In this document: in pieces, positions 32,352 to 40,831 of the stretch | Numbering within the stretch: position 1 is the first letter of the stretch | How the letters are laid out: each line of letters begins with the position of its first letter | From: Intestinimonas sp052065695 | GTDB lineage: Bacteria; Bacillota; Clostridia; Oscillospirales; Oscillospiraceae | Length of the DNA: 52,337 nt | Direction: 5' to 3' | NCBI RefSeq assembly: GCF_052065695.1 | Contig: NZ_JBQHTM010000022.1 | Coordinates: forward strand, 1-52,337 | Translations under genes and position numbers: made by a program | The notes under the pieces: model-generated | Database searches by the model: none | What the model was told of the DNA's origin: nothing | The model's input: the letters and a program-made list of their open reading frames with translations, nothing else

Positions 32352-33007
32352 GTTCCCAGCCATTACGTCGTAACCCAGTCAGATATCGGTTCGCCCTGCC
32401 CAATCAGGTCTGGGGATGGAAGCTCAAACCACCGGCCTTTGCGGTGCTGGCATACCTCTGTTGGCTGCACAGTCATGGTGACAACAGAGGTGTCCCTGAC
32501 CCGGGCAGCCTGGCAGCGCGGCTCCATATGAGCCCGGCTATGGCGGCGGCCAGCCTGGGGGAACTGCTCCGGCGCGGCCTTGTCACCCAGGATCTCACCC
32601 CGACCCTTCCCCGCGGCGGCGGGAGGGCGGGGCGCTTCTTCACCCTGCCCTATGAGATCTTCTGCCTGGATCTGGGCCACGGCGTAATCGCCGTGTACGC
32701 CTACCTGCTCTGCTGTGAGGACCGCCGCACCCATCAGTGCCACCCCAGCTACGCCACCATCTCCGCCGCCACCGGCTTGGCAGTCAACACTGTGGCAAAG
32801 CACATCGGCAAGCTGGCAGATCAAAAGTTCATTACGGTGGAGCGCACCAGCTACGTGGATGACAAGGGGATGAAGTGGAACGGCAATAACTGCTACACCA
32901 TCCTGCCCATCCGGGCGGCGGTGGAGGCATTCCACCGGAAGCAGCTGGAGAAGCTGGAGGAGACGGTGGAGAAGCAGCAGATCGCCGAGCTCCTGACGGC
33001 AAAGTAG
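32348..33007 (+). CDS. Two-domain winged-helix (replication-initiator-like) protein
   Basis: 219 residues with two winged-helix segments: first 'AFAVLAYLCWLHSHGDNRG...LAARLHMSPAMAAASLGELLRRGLV', second 'VIAVYAYLLCCEDRRTHQCHPSYATISAATGLAVNTVAKHIGKLADQKFI'. The second half matches the shorter homologue at 45090 in element A. Such proteins in clostridial elements are annotated as helix-turn-helix or RepA-N-like; initiation of element replication is possible but not shown. AAGGAGG is nine bases before ATG 32348. Confidence 0.65.
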   Translation: MSSQPLRRNPVRYRFALPNQVWGWKLKPPAFAVLAYLCWLHSHGDNRGVPDPGSLAARLHMSPAMAAASLGELLRRGLVTQDLTPTLPRGGGRAGRFFTLPYEIFCLDLGHGVIAVYAYLLCCEDRRTHQCHPSYATISAATGLAVNTVAKHIGKLADQKFITVERTSYVDDKGMKWNGNNCYTILPIRAAVEAFHRKQLEKLEETVEKQQIAELLTAK

Positions 33008-33188
33008 GGCCACCCGGTAAAGGCCCCCGTGACCGCCTGTGAGCCCTTGTGTGCCTCGATGGGGGGAGGGGCAGGTCCCTGCCCCTCCCGGGGGCTTGGA
33101 GGGCCGGTTCGGCCCGGTTTCGGAGGCCCTCCAAGGGACGAAGGACGAAGCAGGATAAACGCCGGGGGCGCCGTTGGCGCCTCCGGCC

Positions 33189-33345
33189 GGTCACTTCGCC
33201 CCGCAGTGCGGGTCGTTACGGGGTTTTGCGGTGTATCAAAAGTGGGGTCAAAAACAGGCAGCGGGGATCACGTTTGTGGTCACAATCCCCGAACCCCTAC
33301 TGCCATAACGAAAAAACAGGGGTCACGCCCCGGAAAGGAGCAGTT
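33189..33345 (+). promoter_or_regulatory. Candidate oriT / mobilization control region (element B)
   Basis: Part of a 339-bp gene-free gap directly before the MobC-like and relaxase genes. It is conserved with 45805-45963 in element A, sharing ggtcacttc, the small palindrome CCCGCAgTGCGGG (33200-33212), gttacgg, aagtggggtcaaaa, and ggggtca-cccc just before the start. The position and conservation fit the origin of transfer and autoregulatory site. The nick site cannot be fixed by eye. Confidence 0.6.
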
Positions 33346-33346
33346 T

Positions 33347-33766
33347 ATGGGCAAAAAAGAGAGATTCGCCTTCTATCTCACCCCGGAAAAGAAAGCCATT
33401 TTGGAGCGCCGGTTTCAGGAGGACGGGAGTCGAAGTATGACTGCCTTCGTTGAGCGGGCGGTGGACTTCTACCTGGATTACCTCAGCGCCAACGACGCCG
33501 GTCTATTCCTCCCCACCTCTATCAAGTCCTACCTGGACGGGCGACTGGGGCAGATGGAAGAACGTCTGTCCTCCCTTGCCTTCCGGCAGGCGGTGGAGCA
33601 GGACATGGTGGCCGGCATCCTGGCGGATGCCTACCAGTTCAGCAACGAGGATCTCCGCCGCCGGCGGGCAGAGAGCGTCAACAACGTGAAGAAAACCAAT
33701 GGCCGCATCTCCTTGGAGCAGCGGGTACGTGGAGCCTGGGAGGAGGACGATGAGTGGCAAGACTGA
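33347..33766 (+). CDS. MobC-like relaxosome accessory protein
   Basis: 139 residues beginning MGKKERFAFYLTPEKKAILE, then 'DGSRSMTAFVERAVDFYLDYLSAND', a ribbon-helix-helix type DNA-binding start followed by long helices. It overlaps the relaxase start by 13 bases. The homologue at 45964 is about 75% identical by eye. Such proteins bind oriT and help the relaxase. AAAGGAG lies before the ATG. An upstream in-frame extension runs through the oriT-like region and is rejected. Confidence 0.75.
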   Translation: MGKKERFAFYLTPEKKAILERRFQEDGSRSMTAFVERAVDFYLDYLSANDAGLFLPTSIKSYLDGRLGQMEERLSSLAFRQAVEQDMVAGILADAYQFSNEDLRRRRAESVNNVKKTNGRISLEQRVRGAWEEDDEWQD

Positions 33767-35715
33767 TCCTGAAAAGCCCTTATCTCAAGTGCGATGGCAA
33801 CAATTCTGTCAGCGGCTATCTGCAATACATCGGCACACGGAAGCGGGTAGAAGTGCTCCCGGATGACCGCCCACCAACCAGAAAGCAGGAGCAGTTGGTC
33901 AGAAAACTGACAAAAGATTTCCCGGAGGCCAAAGAACTGGGCGAGTATTCTGACTACGAGGACAAGCCTACCAAAGCAAACGCCTCCGCGTTCATCACCA
34001 GGGCACTGGAGGAAAACTGGTCGGCGGTGCAGCATTCGGACGGCTATATGAAGTACATCGCTACCCGGCCCAAGGCGGAGCGACTGAGAGATCACGGCCT
34101 CTTTGGCGACGAGGACGGCGTGGATCTGGAGAAAGCAATGCGGGAGTTGGATCAGTACACCGGCAACGTGTGGACCCACATCATCTCCCTGAAGCGGGAG
34201 GATGCCGCCCGTCTTGGCTACGACAACGCCAGGGCGTGGATGAATCTGCTCCGGGCTAACCGCAATGATATCGCCGCCGCTATGAATATTTCTCCGGGAA
34301 ACTTCCGCTGGTACGCCGCCTACCACGACGAGGGTGACCACCCCCATGTCCACATGATGGCGTGGTCAACGGTGCCCAGTGAGGCATACCTGACGCGGGA
34401 GGGCATCCGCAACATCAAATCGACATTGACCAATCAGATCTTCCGGCAGGAGATGCTCCACACCTACGAGCAGAAGTCCCAGTCGCGGGACGAACTGGTG
34501 CGGGAGGCACACAGGGCCATTCGACGTCTGACCCATGAAATGGTGCAGAGCATCTGCTCGGTTCCGGAGATCGAGCAGAAGATGGAACAGCTGGCTGGAC
34601 AGCTGGAAACAGTCAAAGGCAAGAAGTCCTACGGATATCTTCCCAAACCAATGAAGAAAACTGTGGACGAGGTGGTGGACAGGTTGGAGGATATACCAAC
34701 GGTGAAAGCTTGCTATGCCCAATGGTGCACCCTCCAAAGCGAGGTGGAAAGCTACTACCACGACAAGCCCAGAGAAAAGAAAAAGCTGTCCCAGGAGAAG
34801 GAGTTCCGACAGATCAAAAACGCCGTCATCCAGGAAGCGGAGCGCATTCGGCTGGGGGAGATTTCCTTCGAGGACACTGACCTGGCCGGCCGCGACGAAC
34901 CGGAGCGGCTGCGGGGAGAGTCCTATGCCTGCTGGGAACTACAGCAGATTGTTCAGGACGACACCCTCCCCCTGGCCGACCGGGACGGCGCAGCGGAGGA
35001 ATTGGAGCGGCTGGCAAAGCGAGGCGACGCCCATGCCCAATACTTGCTGGGCCAGCTCTACCGGGATGGCCCTCTGCTGATCCCGGACAGTCAAAAGGCG
35101 AAAGACTGGTTCACCCAGGCGGCAGAGCATGGTCTGCCGGAGGCACAGTATGCTCTGGGCAAACTGCTTCTCTCTGACGATCTCGAAGTCCGTGACCCGG
35201 AGGAGGGCATCCGTTGGCTGAAGCAGGCAGTGGAGAACGGGAGCCAGTGGGCCACCTACCGGCTGGGGAAGGAGTATCTGACCGGCGATGCCGTGACCAA
35301 GGATACTTCCAGGGCGGCAAAGTGGTTCACCCAGGCGGCGGAGGCAGGCAACCAGTACGCCCAGTATATGTTGGGCAAGTTGTACCTGACAGGGCAGGGA
35401 GTAACTCACGACCAGACCCAAGCGATGGACTGGTTCAGCCGTTCCGCCGCCCAGGGAAACCAGTATGCACAATTCTTCTTGGAACACCAGGATGACCTCC
35501 GTCCACCCTCCGTCATGCTGGCGGCCACCCGGTTGCTCCACTACATGGGCCAGATCTTCCGGGAGAACTCGGTGCCACCCGCCGCCCCGGTGGGCCAGCA
35601 GGTGGACCGAAAGCTGCGGCGGAAGATACAGAAAAAGAAGATCGCCATAGGCCACAAGCCGGACGATCAGGAGGAGAGGCAGAACCAGGGCGGAATGGTC
35701 ATGGGTGGGATGTGA
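33754..35715 (+). CDS. MobP-type relaxase with C-terminal Sel1 repeats (element B)
   Basis: 653 residues. The N-terminal relaxase domain has 'SVSGYLQYIGTRKRVE', 'NVWTHIISLKREDAARLGYDNARAW' and the His-triad 'YHDEGDHPHVHMMAWS' (about residue 190) that holds the catalytic metal; a Tyr near the N-terminus should attack DNA. After a helical middle ('FRQIKNAVIQEAERIRLGEI') come about five Sel1-type repeats (about 405-600) such as 'AQYLLGQLYRDGPLLIPDSQKAKDWFTQAAEHG'. It nicks oriT and leads the strand to a recipient using a helper secretion system. The GTG start overlaps mobC. The element A homologue is 652 residues. The Sel1 repeats may bind a coupling partner. Confidence 0.88.
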   Translation: MARLILKSPYLKCDGNNSVSGYLQYIGTRKRVEVLPDDRPPTRKQEQLVRKLTKDFPEAKELGEYSDYEDKPTKANASAFITRALEENWSAVQHSDGYMKYIATRPKAERLRDHGLFGDEDGVDLEKAMRELDQYTGNVWTHIISLKREDAARLGYDNARAWMNLLRANRNDIAAAMNISPGNFRWYAAYHDEGDHPHVHMMAWSTVPSEAYLTREGIRNIKSTLTNQIFRQEMLHTYEQKSQSRDELVREAHRAIRRLTHEMVQSICSVPEIEQKMEQLAGQLETVKGKKSYGYLPKPMKKTVDEVVDRLEDIPTVKACYAQWCTLQSEVESYYHDKPREKKKLSQEKEFRQIKNAVIQEAERIRLGEISFEDTDLAGRDEPERLRGESYACWELQQIVQDDTLPLADRDGAAEELERLAKRGDAHAQYLLGQLYRDGPLLIPDSQKAKDWFTQAAEHGLPEAQYALGKLLLSDDLEVRDPEEGIRWLKQAVENGSQWATYRLGKEYLTGDAVTKDTSRAAKWFTQAAEAGNQYAQYMLGKLYLTGQGVTHDQTQAMDWFSRSAAQGNQYAQFFLEHQDDLRPPSVMLAATRLLHYMGQIFRENSVPPAAPVGQQVDRKLRRKIQKKKIAIGHKPDDQEERQNQGGMVMGGM

Positions 35716-35886
35716 CCACCTCAAAAATTACGGGGCTGTAAACAACAAAAGCCTTCGGGATCGGAACCCCAGTGGGATCTGACAGTAAAACTAACCGTCC
35801 AAATGATAACAATTTGATAATAGTTCGCCGTGCCCCTGGCTATTTTCTGTTTCTGTGGTATGTTGTGTTGCTGAGGAGGGATGACC

Positions 35887-36099
35887 ATGACAACCAATCA
35901 AATTCCAGTCCTTCGGTGCCAATACTGCGGGAGCGACGACCTGGACCTCGGCTGGCAGCACGGCGAGGCCATCGTCACCTTCAAGAAGCACGGACTCCTG
36001 GGCAGTCGGCTGCGTTACCTGATCTGCCGCCGCTGTGGAGCCGTGGTGTATCAATGGGTGGCGGAGCCCCATAAGTTCCCGCCAGTGGGAGGTGTGTGA
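35887..36099 (+). CDS. Small zinc-ribbon protein
   Basis: 70 residues with CQYCG near the N-terminus and CRRC near residue 50, a classic four-cysteine ribbon ('VLRCQYCGSDDLDLGW', 'LRYLICRRCGAVVY'). GGAGGG is six bases before ATG 35887. It lies one base before the integrase gene. The role is unknown; it may support recombination or transcription. Confidence 0.65.
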   Translation: MTTNQIPVLRCQYCGSDDLDLGWQHGEAIVTFKKHGLLGSRLRYLICRRCGAVVYQWVAEPHKFPPVGGV

Positions 36100-36100
36100 C

Positions 36101-37306
36101 ATGGCAAGACGCAGGCCGTCCGGGGACGGCATGGTTCGAAAGCGGGAGGATGGCCGCTGGGAGGGCCGCATCGTGGTAGGCCACAAGGATAACGGCGACT
36201 CCATCTTCCGATACATCTACGCAGATACCCAAAAGGAATTGACCGCTAAACTCCGGCAGAACATCGACGCCTATCAGGGAGTTGACCTGACGGAGGAGAG
36301 CAGAATGACGCTGTCAGAGTGGCTGGATCGGTGGCTGGAGCAGATGTCACTCACCCTGCGGCCCGACACCCTGAAACGGTACCGGGGCGACATGGACCGC
36401 CATGTCAAGCCCCACCTGGGGCAAAAGAGGCTCACACAACTCACCGCTGAGGATCTGCGGGAATTGTACCGCTTCCTTCTGGAGCAGGGGCGGATCGCCC
36501 CTCGCCCCGGCCAAGGCCCCGGCCTCTCTCCCGCCACCGTCCGTGGTATCCACGCCGCCCTCCACCAGGCCCTCCAAGCGGCGGCAGACCAGTGCCTGAT
36601 ACCCAACAACCCTGCCAAACAGGTGGCCCCGCCTAAAATCACCCACAAGCCCATGAAAATTCTAAACGAGGAACAGATGGACACTTTCCTGGCGGCGGTG
36701 GATGGCAATGAAATCTGGCGAGATTTCTTCTACACGGAGCTGACCACCGGCCTACGGCTGGGAGAGATCTGTGGCCTGATGTGGAGCGACTTCGATGGGC
36801 GGAAGGGCACCCTCAGCGTCACCCGTACACTGCACAAAGAAAAGGGCGGCCGTCTGGTGGCGGGAGATACCAAGACCTATGCCGGAACCCGGACCATCCT
36901 CCTGCCCACCAGCACGGCGGAACGGCTGCGGCTGCGAAAAAAGACTTCCTACTCACCTTGGATCTTCCATGACCCATTTCGCCCGGAAGCCCCGCTGAGC
37001 CCCGGCACCGCATATCGCCAACTGAAAAAGATCCTGCAGGAGACTGGACTGCCTGAGATCCGATTTCACGATTTGAGGCATACCTTTGCCACCCACGCCA
37101 TGGCCAGTGGGGTGGATGCCAAGACCCTTTCCGGCATCCTTGGCCACACCAAGGCCAGCTTCACTCTGGACACCTACACCCATACCACCGGAGATATGCA
37201 GAGACGTGCGGCGGAGATCGTGGGCGGCTTCCTGACCGACTACTTAGGAGAGGAGATGGCTCCATGGCAAAACGCAGAAGACGCGGCGACGGCAGCCTCC
37301 ACCTGA
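36101..37306 (+). CDS. Tyrosine recombinase 1 of element B
   Basis: 401 residues. N-terminal arm-binding domain ('GDGMVRKREDGRWEGRIVVG'), SAM-like core-binding domain, and catalytic domain with all key residues: Arg in 'TTGLRLGEICGL', 'FHDLRHTFATHAM' (His, Arg), 'ILGHTKASFTLDTYTH' (His, Tyr). The 3' end overlaps the second integrase gene by 43 bases. Having two complete recombinases in one element is unusual; one may serve excision or target another site. Confidence 0.9.
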   Translation: MARRRPSGDGMVRKREDGRWEGRIVVGHKDNGDSIFRYIYADTQKELTAKLRQNIDAYQGVDLTEESRMTLSEWLDRWLEQMSLTLRPDTLKRYRGDMDRHVKPHLGQKRLTQLTAEDLRELYRFLLEQGRIAPRPGQGPGLSPATVRGIHAALHQALQAAADQCLIPNNPAKQVAPPKITHKPMKILNEEQMDTFLAAVDGNEIWRDFFYTELTTGLRLGEICGLMWSDFDGRKGTLSVTRTLHKEKGGRLVAGDTKTYAGTRTILLPTSTAERLRLRKKTSYSPWIFHDPFRPEAPLSPGTAYRQLKKILQETGLPEIRFHDLRHTFATHAMASGVDAKTLSGILGHTKASFTLDTYTHTTGDMQRRAAEIVGGFLTDYLGEEMAPWQNAEDAATAAST

Positions 37307-38694
37307 GAAAGGATGGGCGCTGGGAGGGCCGGTATGTGGTAGGCCGGGACGAGAAAGGTTTCCCCATCACAAAAAATGTCCTGGCCAAAACCAGGCCAGA
37401 GTGTGCGGCCAAGCTGGAGCAGCTACGGAAAAGTCTGGAGATCCCCGCCCCTGAGCCGCCTAAACCGGGCATCTCCTTAGGTGACTGGCTGAACCATTGG
37501 TATCAGACCTATAAGAAGGCAAGCCTTCGGCCCAACACCCAGATGTCCTATGAGCGGCGGATCTACCAACACATCATCCCCGCTCTGGGCAATATCTATC
37601 TGGACAAGCTGACCACCGGGGACATCCAGCAGTTCTATACCCATCTCAAACAGAGCGGCAGACTGCTGCGCAAGGAGCTCTACGGAGAGGGGCTCTCAGA
37701 CCAGACCGTCCGCGGCATCCACACCACCCTCCACGCAGCCCTGGACAAGGCAGTAGAGGAAAAGCTGATCTTCCGCAACCCTGCGGACAGCTGCAAACTC
37801 CCACCTGCCAAATCCAGAGAGATGAAAGTACTTGCTCCTGAGGAAATTCAACGCCTGCTGATCCAGGCCAGGGAGGACGGCTGCTACGAGCTTCTGCTGC
37901 TGGAACTGGCCACCGGCCTGCGCCGGGGCGAGATCTTAGCACTCCAATGGGATGACCTAAACTTCCGCACTGGGGCGCTGCGAGTAGAGCGGCAGGTACA
38001 CCGAGTAAAGGGCGAGCTGGTGGTATCTCCTCCCAAGACTAAGGCAGGCAATCGGACGGTCCTTCTCCCTGCTCCTGTCTTGAAGGTCTTAAAAGCCTAC
38101 CAGAAAACCGTCCACTCCCGCTGGATGTTCCCTTCTCCAGTCAAGGAAGACTCCCCTATGGACCCAGCTGCTGTCCGGAAGCGGCTCCAGACCGTACTGG
38201 AGCGGGCGGAATGCAAGCGCCTGCGGTTCCATGATCTGCGGCACACTTTCGCCACCGCCTCCCTGGAACACGGCATGGACATCAAGGCCCTGAGCACCAT
38301 CATCGGCCACGTGTCCAGCACCACCACCCTGAACACCTACACCCACGTTACCGATGCCATGCGGCAGAACGCAGCAGACAAGATCGACAGGGGGATTGGG
38401 AGAGCTGAACCAAAACCCAGACAAGAATCCGCCCCCCAGAAACCAGCACCCAGCACCTTCCAGGCCCACAAGGGACAGCGGCGCAAACCGGGCACCGGAT
38501 GTGTCAGTCGGATCAATGACCACCTGTGGGAGGGCCGTTACTCCCCCATCGTCAACGGCAAGCGCATGGCCCGGAATGTCTACGCGAAAACGGAAGCCGA
38601 GTGCGAAATGAAGCTGGCGAAGCTGATCCGGGAGATGAAAGAGGAGATTGCCGCAGCGAAAGAACACGGGAAACCGGATAATCTGGCAGGTTGA
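37264..38694 (+). CDS. Tyrosine recombinase 2 of element B with duplicated arm-binding domain
   Basis: 476 residues. N-terminal AP2-like arm-binding segment 'GDGSLHLRKDGRWEGRYVVG', core-binding domain, and an intact catalytic set ('ATGLRRGEILAL', 'FHDLRHTFATASL', 'IIGHVSSTTTLNTYTH'). After the Tyr there is a linker of about 45 residues and then a second copy of the arm-type segment, 'TGCVSRINDHLWEGRYSPIVNGKRMARNVYAKTEAECEMKLAKL', matching the first. Ordinary integrases of this family end about 80 residues earlier. It lies beside the tRNA-Thr core (182 bp), so it is the likely integrase for that site. Confidence 0.9.
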   Translation: MAKRRRRGDGSLHLRKDGRWEGRYVVGRDEKGFPITKNVLAKTRPECAAKLEQLRKSLEIPAPEPPKPGISLGDWLNHWYQTYKKASLRPNTQMSYERRIYQHIIPALGNIYLDKLTTGDIQQFYTHLKQSGRLLRKELYGEGLSDQTVRGIHTTLHAALDKAVEEKLIFRNPADSCKLPPAKSREMKVLAPEEIQRLLIQAREDGCYELLLLELATGLRRGEILALQWDDLNFRTGALRVERQVHRVKGELVVSPPKTKAGNRTVLLPAPVLKVLKAYQKTVHSRWMFPSPVKEDSPMDPAAVRKRLQTVLERAECKRLRFHDLRHTFATASLEHGMDIKALSTIIGHVSSTTTLNTYTHVTDAMRQNAADKIDRGIGRAEPKPRQESAPQKPAPSTFQAHKGQRRKPGTGCVSRINDHLWEGRYSPIVNGKRMARNVYAKTEAECEMKLAKLIREMKEEIAAAKEHGKPDNLAG

Positions 38695-38722
38695 CCAAGC
38701 CATTCGGCTGATTGCACAAACG

Positions 38723-38753
38723 GGCCTCCGAGAGCGTTCTGCTCTCGGAGGCC
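38723..38753 (+). terminator. Terminator of the element B integrases
   Basis: Perfect 13-bp stem GGCCTCCGAGAGC / GCTCTCGGAGGCC with loop gttct, then a T/C-rich tail. Confidence 0.8.
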
Positions 38754-38844
38754 TGTCCTTTCTCTGTCTGTGGCTGGTTGTGTGGTCAGAGGTAAAAGCG
38801 AAGATTCAAATCATCAAGAATAGTTGCAAAAAGCAAAGAAAATA

Positions 38845-38876
38845 TCCGCTTTTCGTCTGAAAAGCGGATATTTTTT
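38845..38876. terminator. tRNA-side terminator at the B/A junction
   Basis: Stem aaatatccgcttttc / gaaaagcggatattt followed by a T run directly before the tRNA-Thr 3' half. On the minus strand it would follow a tRNA gene end. Confidence 0.7.
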
Positions 38877-38920
38877 GGAGCTGCTACCCAGATTTGAACT
38901 GGGGACCTCATCCTTACCAA
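38876..38920 (-). repeat. att site: tRNA-Thr 3' half (junction B/A)
   Basis: 45 bp matching the tRNA-Thr(GGT) 3' half with tggagctgct and the 17-bp core identical, but a third version of the T-stem (CCCAG/CTGGG). It is followed by unrelated sequence instead of the 5' half. Confidence 0.9.
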
Positions 38921-39033
38921 CTGCTCAAAAGCCCCGAAAGTACTGCTTTCCAGTGCTTTCGGGGCCTTTTTGTTCCAGAAATGCGTGGTCTTTGGAGCTT
39001 TCCGCTCCACTGTTTCCATCCGCTCGTTTTCCC

Positions 39034-39055
39034 GTGTGGGTCACGGTGTGGGTCA
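39034..39055 (+). repeat. Arm-type repeats, left end of element A
   Basis: Two direct copies of gtgtgggtca (39034-39043, 39046-39055), spaced 12 bp. The same word occurs twice, and inverted twice, at 51056-51105 on the other end. They are probable integrase arm-binding sites. Confidence 0.65.
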
Positions 39056-39063
39056 AACCGTTT

Positions 39064-39303
39064 TCAGGATACAAACGAGGGGCGCACCTCTGACAGCGGC
39101 AGGCCAAGCCGCTGCGCCTTGTCTCGTTCGTAGGTAACTCGAGTCACCTCTTCAACAAATGTTTTCTCCTTTGGCGTGGCGCTTGCCCAGCGCACGCCAT
39201 ACTTCCGGCACAGGTGGAAGAAAATTTCATAAAAGCGTTCCTCCTCCAGATCCTTGCGGCAATACCACGCCGCATCCGATGCCGGCCTTTTGTTCGCATC
39301 CAT
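39064..39303 (-). CDS. Small conserved element-end protein, unknown
   Basis: 79 residues beginning MDANKRPASDAAWYCRKDLE, with 'FYEIFFHLCRKYGVRWASATPKEKTFVEEVTRV'. AGGAGG lies eight bases before ATG 39303. It sits directly inside the left end of element A. No family with known function is recognised; the helical, charged composition and position suggest an element housekeeping protein. Confidence 0.6.
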   Translation of the reverse strand: MDANKRPASDAAWYCRKDLEEERFYEIFFHLCRKYGVRWASATPKEKTFVEEVTRVTYERDKAQRLGLPLSEVRPSFVS

Positions 39304-39326
39304 ACAGGGCACCTCCTCGCAAAATA

Positions 39327-39839
39327 CTAAACAAGATAGGTAAAGAATATCCGTTTGGCCGCTTCATCCGCGATCAAATACCTCGGCGCAGAGGACTGGA
39401 AGGCTGGAAGCTGAATCGCTCCAAAATCCTTTTCATAGTGTCTCGCAAGGCTCGTTGTTTTTGCTTCAAGCACCACATCGCCGGTTAAGCCGTTGTCAAT
39501 GGACAACTTAATTCCATAGGCAATCATCAGTCGCCCGATCCCAGTATACTTCGGATTCCCCTCATCGAGCGTGGGATTTGACCCCGGCTGTGTCTCCATG
39601 TACACAATATGGATGACCAGCGCGCTTTCAAGTATCTCATAGGCTGCCAGAGCGATCAATTCATCGCCGACTTTGGCCGCGTATTTTTCAAGCCTTGGAT
39701 CACCCAAATACTCACTCGTCCATGAGGTCTGCCACAGTGGATGCGCATTTGTCAGCTCAGCATCCTTCTGAGTCATCCGCTCGATCATCACGGGGACTTG
39801 TTGATTCGACCCATCATAAACAAACGGTTGAAAGCGCAC
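39327..39839 (-). CDS. GNAT acetyltransferase-like protein
   Basis: About 170 residues. The pattern 'KVGDELIALAAYEILESALVIHIVYMET' then 'YTGIGRLMIAYGIKLSIDNGLTGDVVLEAKTTSLARHYEKDFGA' follows GNAT strands with an acetyl-CoA loop (GIGRLMI). The substrate is unknown. The GTG start at 39839 is favoured by GAGGT seven bases upstream; ATG 39866 is also in frame. It lies 24 bases upstream of the small end protein. Confidence 0.65.
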   Translation of the reverse strand: MRFQPFVYDGSNQQVPVMIERMTQKDAELTNAHPLWQTSWTSEYLGDPRLEKYAAKVGDELIALAAYEILESALVIHIVYMETQPGSNPTLDEGNPKYTGIGRLMIAYGIKLSIDNGLTGDVVLEAKTTSLARHYEKDFGAIQLPAFQSSAPRYLIADEAAKRIFFTYLV

Positions 39840-39912
39840 ATTTCTCACCTCTTTTTTAGTATACATACTGTCGTTTCACAAATTTTAGCAATTCTCTGTT
39901 CATCACTGCATT

Positions 39913-40215
39913 TTATGCAATCTGAACTCCTTCTTTCAGAATCGCATCGTAAAAAGCCGCCCCCGCATTGATCTCGCACGCATCGTACACATCGACCTGC
40001 TTACCCGTTATGCAGTGCAGTTCTTCTGCAATGCAAAGCACATCTGTGGGGTCAAACTGACCTCCGCCTATGATCATCAAATCAATGTCAGACGAGCTAT
40101 CGGCTTCCTGTCTGGCATATGAGCCAAACAAGATTGCTTTTTCCGCCCGATACTTCTTTAACAGCGGGAGTACAATATCCGCCAGTTCACTTTTGGAATA
40201 GATATGTTCGGACAT
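39913..40215 (-). CDS. MNT-type nucleotidyltransferase (solitary)
   Basis: 100 residues: 'KAILFGSYARQEADSSSDIDLMIIG' has the GSxA-(x)n-DxD catalytic signature of minimal nucleotidyltransferases. Proteins of this type are antitoxins (MntA) that AMPylate a HEPN toxin (HepT), but no HEPN gene is adjacent. AAGGAGG precedes ATG 40215. It may be an orphan antitoxin or act on another target. Confidence 0.8.
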   Translation of the reverse strand: MSEHIYSKSELADIVLPLLKKYRAEKAILFGSYARQEADSSSDIDLMIIGGGQFDPTDVLCIAEELHCITGKQVDVYDACEINAGAAFYDAILKEGVQIA

Positions 40216-40831
40216 CGTTTTCCCTCCTTAAACCTGAAATATATATTTTCTCCCTCAGTGCATCTCAGAAATATACAACCATTACCCGGCTCAAATTTTG
40301 AGGCACACTAAACAAAGAGTACATCCTCTACTCAAAGCGTCTCCCTTACCCGTTTCATGTAGTGATCGGAAAGTTCAAACATCAGGCAGCCTTCCACAAT
40401 ACGTCCTCCTCTGTTTCCATATCCGTCATCTCTTCTGCCGTTTTCAGTATACCAAATAAGAACGAGGTTTACAACCGAAATAACGCTCCATATCTGTGCA
40501 AAAGCAGGGGATACCCCTGCTTTTGCTTTTAATATGCTTTTTCAAAAGATGTCCGCCTGTTTCGAAGGGAAAACATTGCACGAAATTTTTGAAAACCATA
40601 TTGCCGCTCCTTGATGATAGGCGGACTGGCTGCTGATCGAACTGCGTTCCATATTATACAGAATGTGGCAACATATTTAAAGCTAACCGTATAACGGTTT
40701 ACCCATTCACGCATAGCGCAAACGGGTAAACCGTTATTGAGAAAGGCGGAAACAGCACGCAAACGCACGCGTTGTCCCCGCCCACCTCGATGGCACAATC
40801 CTCCTGCTCCTATCTCTAACCTTTACCAAGC
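40216..40831. other. Gene-free A+T-rich gap in element A
   Basis: No supported gene. It contains a terminator-like hairpin (aaaagcagggg / cccctgctttt at about 40500-40525) and a perfect 14-bp inverted repeat ataacggtttaccc (40691-40704) / gggtaaaccgttat (40724-40737) with a 19-base loop. An 89-codon frame across it looks non-coding. Confidence 0.55.

Larger units (their letters stand above)
13975..38920. mobile_element. Element B: ~25-kb mobilizable element with hexuronate cargo
   Basis: Bounded by the 17-bp tRNA-Thr core at 13975-13991 and 38904-38920. The left 17 kb holds the uronate operons (14600-30626). The right 8 kb is the mobile backbone: sigma-like regulator, Xis-like protein, two-domain winged-helix protein, oriT-like region, MobC-like protein, relaxase, zinc-ribbon protein and two integrases. 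No type IV secretion genes are present, so transfer would need a helper. Confidence 0.85.

Noticed and set aside
33029..33346. N-terminal extension of MobC upstream of 33347
   Set aside because: It runs through the conserved non-coding oriT-like region; the element A copy starts at the equivalent place and has the same length.
13947..38920. Partial tRNA-Thr sequences as functional tRNAs
   Set aside because: Only the 3' half is present in each; the 5' acceptor, D-arm and half of the anticodon stem are missing.
40529..40798. 89-codon minus-strand frame in the element A gap
   Set aside because: No ribosome binding site, no family likeness, and it spans the 14-bp inverted repeat.
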